A DNA stretch of 64,000 bases, from NCBI RefSeq assembly GCF_002015115.1, contig NZ_MUYA01000004.1:221361-285360 (forward strand), written 5' to 3'. The notes under the pieces were generated by a model. The model did no database searches. It was not told the origin of the DNA and saw only the letters and a list, made by a program, of their open reading frames with translations. This stretch comes from Haemophilus paracuniculus. GTDB lineage: Bacteria; Pseudomonadota; Gammaproteobacteria; Enterobacterales; Pasteurellaceae. Positions 1 to 9,714 of this stretch are shown here, piece by piece. Both the position numbers and the translations under genes were made by a program. How positions within the stretch are numbered: the first letter of the stretch is position 1; every line of letters begins with the position of its first letter.

Positions 1-575
1 TGTGTGGTAGTCGCGGTAGCGAAGTGGCATTTTTAAGTGAGCCATTCCTCAAAACCGCTCAAATCCTCAAACAGAAATATCCCGACCTGCAATTTTTAGT
101 GCCGATGGTCAATCAAACACGGATCGACCAATTTAACCAAATCAAAGCGAAAATCGCCCCTGATCTCGATCTGCACATTTTGCACGGCAACGCTCGCCAA
201 GCGATGATCGCCGCCGAAGCAACTCTACTCGCCTCTGGCACAGCGGCGTTGGAAGCGATGTTGTGTAAATCGCCAATGGTGGTGGGCTACAAAATGAAAC
301 CGCTCACCTATTCGATTGCGAAACGGATGGTCAAAACCAATTACATCTCGTTGCCAAATTTACTCGCCAATGCACCGCTTGTACCCGAGTTAATTCAGCA
401 CGAATGTACCCCTGAAAACTTAGCCGCGGCGTTGAGCGGTTATTTATCAACCGATCCTGAACAAAAAATCCAAACCCACGCCCTCAAACAACGCTTCACC
501 GAGTTGCATCAACAAATCCAATGCAACGCCGATCAACAAGCAGCACAGGCTGTGGTGGATGTGATTTATGGTTGA
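1..575 (+). CDS. lpxB: Lipid-A-disaccharide synthase, C-terminal part (cut by window edge)
   Basis: The reading frame is open from base 3 and gives about 190 residues beginning [11 protein letters not shown], the GSRGSE motif of LpxB, so the N-terminal half lies outside the window. LpxB joins UDP-2,3-diacylglucosamine and lipid X into the lipid A disaccharide at the inner membrane. Further family landmarks are the [10 protein letters not shown] stretch (UDP-sugar site) and the [12 protein letters not shown] segment. In relatives rnhB often follows lpxB; here the next gene is dinB in convergent orientation. Identification is by motif and is firm; the true start cannot be seen. Confidence 0.93.
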   Translation, partial: CGSRGSEVAFLSEPFLKTAQILKQKYPDLQFLVPMVNQTRIDQFNQIKAKIAPDLDLHILHGNARQAMIAAEATLLASGTAALEAMLCKSPMVVGYKMKPLTYSIAKRMVKTNYISLPNLLANAPLVPELIQHECTPENLAAALSGYLSTDPEQKIQTHALKQRFTELHQQIQCNADQQAAQAVVDVIYG

Positions 576-625
576 GAAAGGTTTTTTTGGGAAATTTCCC
601 AAAATCCCACCCCTTGCAACAGGTT

Positions 626-1717
626 TTAATCATTCCACAATCCAAGTTGCCCGTGATTGGGTTTTTCTGGATTTTTGGATTCAGGGAAATGGGTGTTTAG
701 CCCGATTAGGCGTACTTTTCGTCCGTCTCGCCGTTGCCAGATTTGGGTGAGTAATGCCAAAAATTGGGCTTTTTCAAAGCCTTGTTCGGTTGTTTTTTCG
801 AGAGTGGTTTGGGTGAAATCGTCAAATTTGAGCTTGATCCCCAATTTCTTAAATTCGCTCAACGGCTTGTCGCCCCAGTTGCGTTCAAGGCGGAAACGCA
901 ATTTTTCAAACAGTTCTTCGACAAATTTTTCCGCTTCGCTCAGATCGTCAATATCTTCCAGTAGGGTGTTTTCCACCGCTTGCGATTTACGCGGGCGATT
1001 GACTTCCACCCCTCGCTCATCAATGGCGTGGCTAAAATCCCACAATCGCTGCCCAAATTTGCCGAAATGGTGCAAAATGGTGGCACGATCCGACCGCTGA
1101 ATGTCGGCACAGGTGTGAAAACCGAGCTGTTTCAATTTTTCGTGGGTAACTTTGCCGACCCCAGGGATTTTTTTGAGGGGCAATTTCGCCACAAAATCCG
1201 CCACATTTTCGGGCGGGATCACAAATTGTCCGTTCGGTTTATTTTGATCTGAGGCAATCTTGGCGAGAAATTTCAAAGGGGCGACCCCAGCGGATGCGGT
1301 CAATTTCAATTCGTCCCAAATTGCTTGGCGAATGGCTTGGGCGATCCACGTTGCTGAGCCAAAACAATGCGGATTATTGCTCACATCGAGATAGGCTTCA
1401 TCGAGGGAAAGCGGTTCAATCACGTCCGTATAACGGCGGAAAATTTGATGAATTTGTGCCGAAATGCCTTTATATAACGGCATATTGATGGGAAGTAGCA
1501 CCAAATGCGGGCAACGTTTCAACGCTTGGGCGGACGACATCGCACTATGCAAACCAAATTTGCGTGCTTCATAATTGCAAGTGGCAAGCACCCCACGCTG
1601 ATCGAGCGAACCACCGACCGCAATCGGCTTACCCACCAGCGAGGGGTTATCTCGTATTTCCACCGCCGCATAAAAGCAGTCCATATCAATATGAATGATT
1701 TTTCGCACTTCCGACAT
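626..1717 (-). CDS. dinB: DNA polymerase IV (Y-family translesion polymerase)
   Basis: 363 residues, normal DinB length. The first active-site aspartate is D11 in HIDMDCFYAAVE and the second acidic pair is D106-E107 in LSLDEAYLDVS. The thumb helix-hairpin-helix has KIPGVGKVTHEKL, and a little-finger domain follows. The C terminus ends GQLGLW, resembling a beta-clamp binding tail of the QLxLF kind. It copies damaged DNA during the SOS response. A LexA-like box lies at 1760-1775, just upstream of its ATG. It is convergent with lpxB and divergent from the autotransporter gene. Identification is confident; SOS control is inferred from the box. Confidence 0.96.
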   Translation of the reverse strand: MSEVRKIIHIDMDCFYAAVEIRDNPSLVGKPIAVGGSLDQRGVLATCNYEARKFGLHSAMSSAQALKRCPHLVLLPINMPLYKGISAQIHQIFRRYTDVIEPLSLDEAYLDVSNNPHCFGSATWIAQAIRQAIWDELKLTASAGVAPLKFLAKIASDQNKPNGQFVIPPENVADFVAKLPLKKIPGVGKVTHEKLKQLGFHTCADIQRSDRATILHHFGKFGQRLWDFSHAIDERGVEVNRPRKSQAVENTLLEDIDDLSEAEKFVEELFEKLRFRLERNWGDKPLSEFKKLGIKLKFDDFTQTTLEKTTEQGFEKAQFLALLTQIWQRRDGRKVRLIGLNTHFPESKNPEKPNHGQLGLWND

Positions 1718-1759
1718 TCAAAATTTCCCACCAAACCATCGCTTGATTATGGCAGAAAA

Positions 1760-1775
1760 CTGGATAAAAATACAT
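1760..1775 (-). promoter_or_regulatory. LexA-like box upstream of dinB
   Basis: CTGGATAAAAATACAT on the plus strand, or ATGTATTTTTATCCAG read towards dinB. It fits CTGT-N8-ACAG with one deviation in each half, and its CCAG end is what I recall of the E. coli dinB site. It lies 43 bp from the dinB start codon, close enough to cover the promoter. Binding is inferred. Confidence 0.5.
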
Positions 1776-1798
1776 ATCCAATATGCATATTTGTAAAT

Positions 1799-1817
1799 AA
1801 GATTGATTATCATTTTC
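1799..1817 (+). promoter_or_regulatory. Fur-like box upstream of the autotransporter gene
   Basis: AAGATTGATTATCATTTTC matches 14 of 19 positions of the classical Fur consensus GATAATGATAATCATTATC, counted by hand. It lies 54 bp before the start codon at 1871, a promoter-overlapping position, and suggests iron-repressed expression. AT-rich DNA raises the chance of a random match. Confidence 0.4.
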
Positions 1818-1870
1818 TTAAAACTTAAAATCCACACTCTATTTAATGTTATTGATAAAAGGGGATTTTA

Positions 1871-4800
1871 ATGAATTTACATAAAAACCATTCTGCCTTG
1901 TGGAAGTTAAGTGCTATTTCGGTGGCGATTGCAAGCGTATCTGGCTTTGCTTATGAACAAGGGAAAGGAAAAATCGCTCAAATTGCAGTGGGTGAGAAAG
2001 TTGAGAAAATCGATCAGGTTACTAGCGAAGATTTAAACGAACGGATTCGAGGGGAATTTGACCGTTCGGGTAATCCTGTGCGGATTATTTGGTATGAGGA
2101 TGATATTCAAACGGGGGCAAATAACCAAGGGCAAATTCACGGCAAAGTGATTGCGGAAGGTAGAGAAACCCAAACGAGTGAACAACGTGCCAGTGCCATT
2201 GCGGTGGAAGCCCAAGGAAACGGCATTGATGCACTCGGTTGGTCTGCTCCGTCAAATCCACGCGATGTGGATTTCCATTTAACCACTATTACCAACAGTG
2301 GGCGTGTTCTAGGGGAAGCCGATTTAACCGCTGGTAAAGCAGAAACACACGGTGATGTGCAAAGTTTTGGCAGCGGAAACGGGATTTCGATTATTTCTCT
2401 CTCCGATTACGGTAAAAGCAATGTGCAGGCAGGGGCGGACGGTGTTGTCGATGGTTATAGCGGTGCAACGGGTATTTCATCACGCTCGGTTCGCTCTGCC
2501 ACGACCAGCACTCGCTCAACGGCAAGCACGGAAAGCCTACCTCTCACGCCTGAAACGGCTGAATCGGATATGTACGGCAAAACCGCCAAAGTGGTGCTAG
2601 ATAAATTGGAAAATAGCGGTACGATTGAAGGAAAATTTAGCGGCAAAGCGGATCAATCGATCACCATTCCCCATACAGCAAGCTATAAACCACAATTTTA
2701 TAATGTGGTGGCTTCGGCAGTGGGTAATGCGTTAAATGCAGCATCTTATGTGAATACGATTGATCGCTACACTTATTCTGAACAGAAGCAAAATCACGCT
2801 GAAATTGGTAATATCAATAATAGTGGCACAATGTTGGGTAATGCCGATCTATTGGCAGGTAAAAATATCACCCATACCCGCACCCATTCTTCAAATTCGG
2901 GCAATGCGGTTTCTGCTTTTGCCAAATCAGGAAGTTATGCCAAACATAGCACGGTTGCCAAAGTCGGCGATATTGAAAATAGCGGGCAGTTAGTAGGGCA
3001 ATTACGCCAAGTGTCAGGGCAAAACTCTAATTATCAAGGGTATCATCTTTATTCTGATGCCGTGGCTTATGGCAGTGGTAATGGGGTTTCTGTTACCACC
3101 GATTCTTATAATTACAACGTGCCGACCACCTCATCTAGCCTTGGGAATGTCACCAATTCAGGCAAAATCAGTGGTTCAGGTGAATTAAAAGCAGGCTCAG
3201 GAATGGGCGTGCTAATGGCTCAATCCTATGCGTCTGGTAATGGTCTTTCTGTTTATGCACACGGCAAAAATGAAACCAGCTCGTTGGGGAATGTGGAAAA
3301 TAAAGGGATTATCAAAGGCGAAATGACCGTCTATGGCGGAGCAACTAACGGTAAAGTTTTCGTGCCAGAAATTACCGAAACCAAACCGCAAACAAGTTCA
3401 TCGTCCCTCTCTGCTTGGCTCGCGCCAAGTCGCCCAGCGGCTAAACAGAGCAACCTTAATCATCAAGCGAGTACGGTTCAAAGCCAAACCGATGTTCACG
3501 CCAGCGGTAATGGCATTTCCGTTTGGACTTACGGCGAATCAGGCTCTCAAAATAGCAATCCGTGGCTCGCCCCTAACAAGCAGACCAAAATTAAATCAAC
3601 CCTTGGCAACATTGATAACCAAGGGGTGATCAGTGGTTACAACAAGGTTTATCAAGGCTTTTCCCAAAATGAAAATACACGGGTAGATTATCGTAATAAC
3701 GGAAATGGGATCAGCATTGATGCCGAAACTAATGCCAATATTACAAATGCAGGGATCATTTCGGGCAGTTTGAGTGCCATTCTCGCACAGGGCAAAATTG
3801 ATTCCAGATTCAGTTTTAGCCAACCCACTTATCAATCAGGTTTCAAAGGCAAAGTGGAAAACTATGGGATTATGGCGGGTCGTATGATTACAGGCGGCTA
3901 TCAATTAGAAAATAATAATCCACAGGTGCATAAATACTTTGAAGCCACCCCAGCTCAAATGCAAAATAAAGGGATTTATGTTCGCCTTGATGCCACAGGG
4001 AATATTAGCTCCGTGGAACGTGCCGAAAATTCTACCTTTACGAATAAACAAGGCGTGCAATATCACATCATTAACGCACCGCTTGTTTCAGAAAATAAAG
4101 ATAGCGAACTAAACGCGGAGGCATTTTATAATCACTCTATCATCAATGGCGTTGGATTAAATAATGGGACGTTAGTCGCCAATAAAGGTCTTGTCGTTCA
4201 AGATAGTATTATCAATGGCTTCCGAACTGCCTTGAAACTAAATAGCGACCAGACGGCAATCCTGATGGATAGCACCTTAAATGCCAATGGTTTCAATGTA
4301 AACCAAGATCAGCCGACCTATGCCATTTTAGGTAATCAAGAGAACAACAATCTGATCCTAGGAGGGAAAAGCAGCCAGATCAACGGTAACATTGATCTTA
4401 AAGGCGGTGATGATTCACTCACTATGGCTTCCTCAACAGTCAAATTTAATGGAAATACCCTTGATATGGGCGAGGGAAATGACCGCCTTAAATTTGGCGT
4501 TGATAGCACAAATCCGCCTCCAACAACCACGCCAATTCGGGTCGATTATGCGGTCAAAAATGCGGAAACCGTCGAAGTGAATCAACCAACCACCTTTACC
4601 GCAGAGGCGAAAATCACCGGTACGGATCAAATTGCACTGAATAGCAACCTCACCTATCAAGTGCCGACGCCAACACAACACGCCCTCTACGATAATAACC
4701 GCACGGGTAAAATTGCCTTAACGGGGCAGGGAAATTTTGTGGTAGATATTGCGCAATCTCCGGCAAATTATGAAGTAAGTTTTGGCAAGTTACAGCTAGA

Positions 4801-6607
4801 AAATCAGGAAAATGGCGTTAAATTTAGTACCTCCAATGCAGTGCAAGCGGTGGAATTAAAAGAGGGCAAACTGGTTATCAATCCAAAAGCCCCAGAGCCG
4901 CCTGCTCCAACCAAGGAAGAGCTGGAACAAGCGAATCAACAAGCCAACCAGCTACAAGATCAGTTCAATCAATTACAGCAAGATTTAGCCAACAAACAAG
5001 CTGAACTGGAACGCTTGCAAGCGACAAAAAATCAGTCGGATCTGACCGCTAGCAAAGCTCAACAGTCGCAAGCCACAACTGCTGAACAACTTGCCAAAGC
5101 GGAACAAGATCTCGCAAATAAACAGGCAGAATTGGCACGTTTACAAACGGCAAAAAATCAGTCGGATCTGACCGCTAGCAAGGCTCAACAATCGCAAGCC
5201 ACAACCGCCGAGCAACTTGCCAAAGCGGAACAAGAGCTTGCTAACAAACAGGTGGAATTGGCACGTTTACAAACTGCAAAAAATCAGTCGGATCTGACCG
5301 CTAGCAAAGCTGAACAATCGCAAGCGACAACCGCCGAGCAACTTGCCAAAGCGAAGCAAGAGCTTGCCAATAAACAGGCGGAATTGGCACGTTTACAAAC
5401 GGCAAAAAATCAATCGGATCTGACCGCTAGCAAGGCTCTACAATCGCAAGCCACAACTGCCGAACAACTTGCCAAAGCGGAGCAAGAGCTTGCTAAACAA
5501 AAAGCAGAGCTTGAACGCTTACAAAAGGTTAAAAATCAAACGGCAACGAAAGCTGACACTTTTGCGACATCCTATTCAGCCGCTTACCAAAGCTACATTC
5601 AAGCGTGGCAACGCACTGGCGTGAATATGTTAGAGAAATCGGCTTCGACCAAAGATAAATCGGCGGAACAAGCCAACCGAGCGGTCAATCAATATCTTGC
5701 CAAAACCGTTAAGCAAAATATCTATGGCGGTATTCCACGCCTTGCACAAGATAACAGCTCTCGCTACCGTGAGCAGATTTTGAGCAGCGATAATCCTTTG
5801 GGGCAGGGGCAAATTCAAGTGAATGCTGCTACACCCCATCAAAAACAACGTTTTAGCCATGTGGTTGATTCCGCACAATTCGCAGGCGTACTCACCTCCG
5901 GTCGCTATGGCGTTACGGATCAGCTTGCATTAGGGATGGCGTTCGGCACAGGCAAAACCGCATTGAATGGTATCAATCAAGATAAATTAAAAGGCAACGA
6001 TCATTTTGCTAGCTTATTCTTGAATTACCATCCAAACAACTGGACATTGAGTGCTGGCGTGGGATATGGCGTGCTTGATTTGAAAGGCACTCGAACCATC
6101 GATAACAGATTTGATTCCGCTAAATTTGAGAGCAAAGCCAAAGCAAATCGTGTTAGCCTCTATTCGCAACTCAAATATACGTTACCGCTTTCTGACATCT
6201 GGTCGATTGAGCCGAAAATTGGCGTTGCCCACCAGTTCACCAAACAGAGTGAAATTCGCGAAACAGGCGTGACTGGGTTAGTTGCCGAACCATTAAAACA
6301 AAACACCACAGAATTGTCCGCAGGTTCAGATCTGATTGCGAAAATACCAACCGCCAATGGCAAAATGCAGGCTAAACTCTCATTGGCTTATCTTGCCACC
6401 TCGGGTGAAAAAGATCTAACGGCACGCTTTAATGGTGGCTCACCATTCAGATTGGATACCGTCAAATCACCAAATCAAGTGCAACTTGGGCTAGGCGTGG
6501 GTTATCAATGGCATAACGGTTTTGCCTTGAATCTTGATGCTTCACATCGTGCAAGCAAAACCGTTAAACAAACGGCGATAAATGCCGGCGTTTCCTACCA
6601 GTGGTAG
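1871..6607 (+). CDS. Large autotransporter adhesin-like protein (type Va secretion)
   Basis: 1578 residues. A signal peptide (about 1-27, ending SGFA) is followed by a passenger of repeated modules of the type 'x-I-x-N-S-G-x-I-x-G' plus 'SGNGxSV' (for example ITNSGRVLGEAD, INNSGTMLGNAD, VTNSGKISGSG, IDNQGVISGYN), the kind of repeat that folds as a beta-helix. About residues 1010-1220 form an E/K/Q/A-rich coiled coil built from 42-residue tandem repeats. The last 240 or so residues (from about GVLTSGRYGVTDQ) are a beta-barrel ending in aromatic W. The ribosome site AAAGGGG sits 8 bases before ATG. No protease catalytic triad was recognised, so adhesion or cell contact is the likely role, by inference. 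A Fur-like box precedes it. Confidence 0.85.
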   Translation: MNLHKNHSALWKLSAISVAIASVSGFAYEQGKGKIAQIAVGEKVEKIDQVTSEDLNERIRGEFDRSGNPVRIIWYEDDIQTGANNQGQIHGKVIAEGRETQTSEQRASAIAVEAQGNGIDALGWSAPSNPRDVDFHLTTITNSGRVLGEADLTAGKAETHGDVQSFGSGNGISIISLSDYGKSNVQAGADGVVDGYSGATGISSRSVRSATTSTRSTASTESLPLTPETAESDMYGKTAKVVLDKLENSGTIEGKFSGKADQSITIPHTASYKPQFYNVVASAVGNALNAASYVNTIDRYTYSEQKQNHAEIGNINNSGTMLGNADLLAGKNITHTRTHSSNSGNAVSAFAKSGSYAKHSTVAKVGDIENSGQLVGQLRQVSGQNSNYQGYHLYSDAVAYGSGNGVSVTTDSYNYNVPTTSSSLGNVTNSGKISGSGELKAGSGMGVLMAQSYASGNGLSVYAHGKNETSSLGNVENKGIIKGEMTVYGGATNGKVFVPEITETKPQTSSSSLSAWLAPSRPAAKQSNLNHQASTVQSQTDVHASGNGISVWTYGESGSQNSNPWLAPNKQTKIKSTLGNIDNQGVISGYNKVYQGFSQNENTRVDYRNNGNGISIDAETNANITNAGIISGSLSAILAQGKIDSRFSFSQPTYQSGFKGKVENYGIMAGRMITGGYQLENNNPQVHKYFEATPAQMQNKGIYVRLDATGNISSVERAENSTFTNKQGVQYHIINAPLVSENKDSELNAEAFYNHSIINGVGLNNGTLVANKGLVVQDSIINGFRTALKLNSDQTAILMDSTLNANGFNVNQDQPTYAILGNQENNNLILGGKSSQINGNIDLKGGDDSLTMASSTVKFNGNTLDMGEGNDRLKFGVDSTNPPPTTTPIRVDYAVKNAETVEVNQPTTFTAEAKITGTDQIALNSNLTYQVPTPTQHALYDNNRTGKIALTGQGNFVVDIAQSPANYEVSFGKLQLENQENGVKFSTSNAVQAVELKEGKLVINPKAPEPPAPTKEELEQANQQANQLQDQFNQLQQDLANKQAELERLQATKNQSDLTASKAQQSQATTAEQLAKAEQDLANKQAELARLQTAKNQSDLTASKAQQSQATTAEQLAKAEQELANKQVELARLQTAKNQSDLTASKAEQSQATTAEQLAKAKQELANKQAELARLQTAKNQSDLTASKALQSQATTAEQLAKAEQELAKQKAELERLQKVKNQTATKADTFATSYSAAYQSYIQAWQRTGVNMLEKSASTKDKSAEQANRAVNQYLAKTVKQNIYGGIPRLAQDNSSRYREQILSSDNPLGQGQIQVNAATPHQKQRFSHVVDSAQFAGVLTSGRYGVTDQLALGMAFGTGKTALNGINQDKLKGNDHFASLFLNYHPNNWTLSAGVGYGVLDLKGTRTIDNRFDSAKFESKAKANRVSLYSQLKYTLPLSDIWSIEPKIGVAHQFTKQSEIRETGVTGLVAEPLKQNTTELSAGSDLIAKIPTANGKMQAKLSLAYLATSGEKDLTARFNGGSPFRLDTVKSPNQVQLGLGVGYQWHNGFALNLDASHRASKTVKQTAINAGVSYQW
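4982..5548 (+). repeat. 126-bp in-frame tandem repeats encoding the autotransporter coiled coil
   Basis: Four full units begin at 4982, 5108, 5234 and 5360, each exactly 126 bp (42 residues, starting D/E-L-A-N-K-Q), followed by a partial diverged fifth. Units differ by only a few bases, so slippage or recombination could add or remove 42 residues without breaking the frame. The repeat contains GACCGCTAGC, which resembles but does not match the uptake signal. Confidence 0.92.
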
Positions 6608-6622
6608 TGAAATAATCCTCCT

Positions 6623-6673
6623 GCAAGCGGGTAAATTTGTAAAAATTTTTGCAAATCTACCCGCTTGTTTTTT
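6623..6673 (+). terminator. Terminator made of an inverted uptake-signal pair, after the autotransporter gene
   Basis: GCAAGCGGGTAAATTTG pairs with CAAATCTACCCGCTTG, followed by six T. Paired inverted uptake signals acting as terminators are well known in Pasteurellaceae. It starts 16 bp after the stop codon. Confidence 0.85.
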
Positions 6674-6719
6674 CAATTATGGCATACTACGTCCATTTTA
6701 AATTTAGGGGGAAATTTCA

Positions 6720-7625
6720 ATGTTATTCGGTCTTTCGATTGTATTTATTCCACTCGTATTGGGCTATCTGTTTCGTTTCGCCAACCATCAGGCGTTGCTC
6801 GGCAAAATCACGATGCTTTGCCTCTATTTGATTTTGTTGGCGATGGGGATTTCGGTCGGGCAGTTAGACGATTTAACCACCAAACTGCCCCAAATCGGGG
6901 CGATTGCGTTCGGGGCTTGTGCGATTTTATTTTTGAGCAACGTGGCGTGCATTGCGATTTTCGATCTGTTCCGCCCCCTTTCGCAAAAAACGGACGAAAA
7001 CCAACCGCTTCCCTCTCGCCTCGCCCAACTGTGGGAATCATTGCAACTCTGTTTGACCGTGTTCGCTGGCGTGCTCATCGGCTTTTTCAGCAAAGGGATT
7101 ATCGACTTTCCGCTACACAGCAGCACCTACGTTTTGGTGGTAATGATTTTCTGCGTAGGCAGCCAATTACGCAGCAGTGGCATTCCGTTGCGAGAAGTGT
7201 TTATCAACAAACGCGGCTGGCAAGCCTCGATTTTGTTTATTGTGAGCTGTTTGCTCGGCGGCGTAGTGTTGGGCTATCTGTTCGATTTGCCAATGGCGAG
7301 AGCCTTAGCGATTGCCTCGGGCTTTGGCTGGTATTCCTTGTCAAGCGTGCTGTTGAACGATGCGTGGGGGGCAGTTTACGGCAGCATTGCGTTCTTCAAC
7401 GACTTGGCGAGAGAAATTTTGTGCCTGCTGTTTATTCCGTTCTTGATGAAACGGTTGCCGTCCACCGCCGTAAGTGTCGCAGGGGCAACCGCAATGGACT
7501 GCACCCTGCCGATTATCCAAAAATCGGGCGGGATTCAAATCGTCCCCTTCGCAATGAGCTTCGGCGTGATTATCAACCTCGCCGCCCCGATTTTATTGGC
7601 GTTTTTTATTGGGGTGGGGTCATAA
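6720..7625 (+). CDS. lysO: Lysine exporter LysO family membrane protein
   Basis: 301 residues, matching LysO (YbjE, DUF340), an inner-membrane exporter of L-lysine and the toxic analogue thialysine. About eight hydrophobic segments run through the protein. Family-like stretches are LVLGYLFRF near the N terminus, LLAMGISVGQL, ASGFGWYSLSSVLL and GATAMDCTLPIIQ. The start was chosen for the AGGGGG ribosome site nearby. It stands alone between a terminator and the convergent acetyltransferase remnant. No lysine riboswitch or ArgR-type box was seen upstream. Family assignment is strong; the substrate comes from the family. Confidence 0.88.
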   Translation: MLFGLSIVFIPLVLGYLFRFANHQALLGKITMLCLYLILLAMGISVGQLDDLTTKLPQIGAIAFGACAILFLSNVACIAIFDLFRPLSQKTDENQPLPSRLAQLWESLQLCLTVFAGVLIGFFSKGIIDFPLHSSTYVLVVMIFCVGSQLRSSGIPLREVFINKRGWQASILFIVSCLLGGVVLGYLFDLPMARALAIASGFGWYSLSSVLLNDAWGAVYGSIAFFNDLAREILCLLFIPFLMKRLPSTAVSVAGATAMDCTLPIIQKSGGIQIVPFAMSFGVIINLAAPILLAFFIGVGS

Positions 7626-7629
7626 TTAT

Positions 7630-8191
7630 CTAAAATCCCACCCCTTGCAACGGTTCAATCTGCCGTCCATTCTGGTCAAAATTCGCCTTATCTAGCCAGC
7701 GTTCAAGTCGGATTTTATTGGCGTGCCATTCGTGGTCGAGTAGGGAAAACCAGGCGGTGTCGCGGGTGCGGTTTTTGTACACTTGCATTTGGCGGAATGT
7801 GCCTTCGTAGCGGAAGCCGAGGCGTTCGGCGGCGTGGCGTGAGGGGGCGTTGAGGGCGTCGCATTTCCATTCGTAACGGCGGTAGCCCAGCGTTTCAAAC
7901 ACATATTTCATCACGAGATATTGGGCTTCGGTTGCCATTCGGGTGCGTTGTAGGGCGGTGGAATAGACCACCCAGCCCATTTCAAGGGTGCGGTTGTGGC
8001 GGTCGATTCGCATTAGGGCAAAACTTCCCAAAATCTGACCGCTTGTTTTGGCTTTGATCTCGAGATAATAGGGATCAGTCGATTGGTGCATTTGGGCTTC
8101 AAACGGCTCGAAATCCGCTCGGCTGGCGAAAGGCTCAATCGGTAAATATGTCCAATTTTGATAATTCTCAAAAAAAGAAAGAGTTTAGCAT
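7630..8191 (-). pseudogene. GNAT-family N-acetyltransferase, broken 5' end
   Basis: From 8169 downward the frame encodes ENYQNWTYLPIEPFASRADFEPF and on through MGWVVYSTALQRTRMATEAQYLV to the C terminus, the RimJ-like acetyltransferase fold with its acetyl-CoA loop. Homologous sequence clearly extends upstream of the first in-frame ATG (8089-8091), yet the frame has no ATG, GTG or TTG before a stop at 8185-8187. An ATG at 8189-8191 would join only if the A7 run at 8170-8176 lost one base, and even then the usual first 30-40 residues are missing. I read it as a 5'-truncated or frameshifted remnant. A shorter product from the internal ATG (153 residues) would lack part of the fold. Confidence 0.75.
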
Positions 8192-8247
8192 TTCTTTTTA
8201 AAAATCTAACCGCTTGTTGGCTAATTTTTATTTATTCTAATGTTGTT

Positions 8248-9516
8248 CTATTTAACCCAAATCCCTCTGGTATCAACAATCCACCGTTGGCGAATTTCGC
8301 TCACAGGCTTGGCTTTAAATGGTTTGTGATCGACTAAAAGCACCAAAATATCCGCTTGTTCGAGGGCGTTCTCAAAATCGACCAATTTTACTTTACCTGC
8401 CAAAGATTTCGGCAACTCAGCCACATTCGGCTCAACTGCCCAAACTTCATCCGAATGCCAATCGGCAAGTTCGGCGGTAATTTCCACCGAAGGGCTTTCT
8501 CGCAAGTCGTCAATATCAGGTTTGAACGCCAAGCCCAAGCAGGCGATTTTCACTTCGCTCGCTTTTACGTTTTTCGCCGTAACACAATCCGCCAAGGCTG
8601 ATTTGACTTTGTCGATCACCCAGTGCGGTTTGTGATCGTTCACTTCACGAGCGGTTCGGATCAGGCGAGCCTGCTCTGGGGCTTGTGCCACGATAAACCA
8701 CGGATCGACAGCGATGCAATGTCCGCCCACGCCTGCCCCAGGTTGCAGAATGTTCACACGCGGGTGGCGGTTCGCCAATGCAATCAATTCCCACACGCTG
8801 ATGTTGAGTTTGTCGCAAATCAACGAAAGCTCGTTGGCGAAAGCGATGTTCACATCACGGAAGCTGTTTTCGGTGAGTTTGCACATTTCGGCGGTACGAG
8901 CGTTGGTTTGAATGCACTCGCCTTTAACAAAAATTTGATACAAAGCCACCGCTTGTTCGGCACATTTTGGGGTCAAACCGCCGATCACTCGGTCGTTTTC
9001 AAACAGCTCGGTCATAATTTTGCCCGGCAACACACGTTCAGGGCAGTAAGCGAGATGAATATCGGCGTTTTCGCCTGCGTCCGTTGGGAACGAAAGATCA
9101 GGACGAGCCTGTTTAAGCCATTGCTCAACGGATTCGGTCGCTCCGACTGGCGAGGTGGATTCCAACACCACCAAATCGCCCTTTTTCAACACAGGGGCAA
9201 TCGACTTCGCCGCCGCTTCCACATAGGCAAGATCGGGTTGATAATCGCCCTTGAATGGGGTCGGCACCGCGATCAAAAACGCGTCCGCAGGTTGCACCGT
9301 TAAACTCGCCGATAGCTTGCCCTGCTCAACCGCACGATGCACCGCCACATCTAAATCAGGTTCAACAATATGAATTTTGCCTTGGTTGATCGTCTCCACC
9401 GCCACAGGGTTCACATCTACCCCCAACACTCGCTTTCCTGCGGAAGCGAATGCCGTGGCGGTTGGCAAACCAATGTAGCCCAAACCGATCACCGAAATGG
9501 TATTAAATGTTTTCAT
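8248..9516 (-). CDS. wecC: UDP-N-acetyl-D-mannosamine dehydrogenase
   Basis: 422 residues. It oxidises UDP-ManNAc twice with NAD to UDP-ManNAcA, a precursor of enterobacterial common antigen and some capsules. The NAD-binding GLGYIG motif is at residues 11-16, STSPVGATE about 121-128, and the catalytic cysteine is C267 in GVGGHCIAVDP. The C-terminal UDP-sugar dehydrogenase domain carries GLAFKPDIDDLRESPS. It would act right after WecB, whose gene is 540 bp away on the same strand but separated by an opposite-strand antitoxin gene, so wecC probably has its own promoter. The SD is weak (GACGAG). Related dehydrogenases for other sugars are less likely given the wecB neighbour. Confidence 0.92.
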   Translation of the reverse strand: MKTFNTISVIGLGYIGLPTATAFASAGKRVLGVDVNPVAVETINQGKIHIVEPDLDVAVHRAVEQGKLSASLTVQPADAFLIAVPTPFKGDYQPDLAYVEAAAKSIAPVLKKGDLVVLESTSPVGATESVEQWLKQARPDLSFPTDAGENADIHLAYCPERVLPGKIMTELFENDRVIGGLTPKCAEQAVALYQIFVKGECIQTNARTAEMCKLTENSFRDVNIAFANELSLICDKLNISVWELIALANRHPRVNILQPGAGVGGHCIAVDPWFIVAQAPEQARLIRTAREVNDHKPHWVIDKVKSALADCVTAKNVKASEVKIACLGLAFKPDIDDLRESPSVEITAELADWHSDEVWAVEPNVAELPKSLAGKVKLVDFENALEQADILVLLVDHKPFKAKPVSEIRQRWIVDTRGIWVK

Positions 9517-9606
9517 TTTTTCTCGTCAATCAAAAAAGAGGGCTATTATAGCCCAGCTGATCCATTTTTTATTTGCACAAATTGGTTTTCTTCTGTATTG
9601 TTTTCA

Positions 9607-9703
9607 GTACAAAATTCAAACGTTTTTAATGCGTAACCCCACATCTTTCCGCCCCAAGCGGGCAGATTTTTCAACATTTCTACGAGATAAATTTGTACAA
9701 AAT
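9607..9703 (+). repeat. Direct repeat GTACAAAAT upstream of the antitoxin gene
   Basis: GTACAAAAT occurs at 9607-9615 and again at 9695-9703, the second copy just before the start codon at 9715. HigA-type antitoxins usually bind repeats near their own promoter, so these may be operator half-sites. The wide spacing (88 bp) weakens that reading. Confidence 0.25.
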
Positions 9704-9714
9704 AGGATTAAAAA

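Noticed and set aside
568..750. Short open frame overlapping the lpxB end
   Set aside because: It runs antisense into dinB and has no recognisable features or ribosome site.
4982..5548. Regular repeats resembling a CRISPR array
   Set aside because: The units are contiguous, in frame and have no spacers; they encode a coiled coil.
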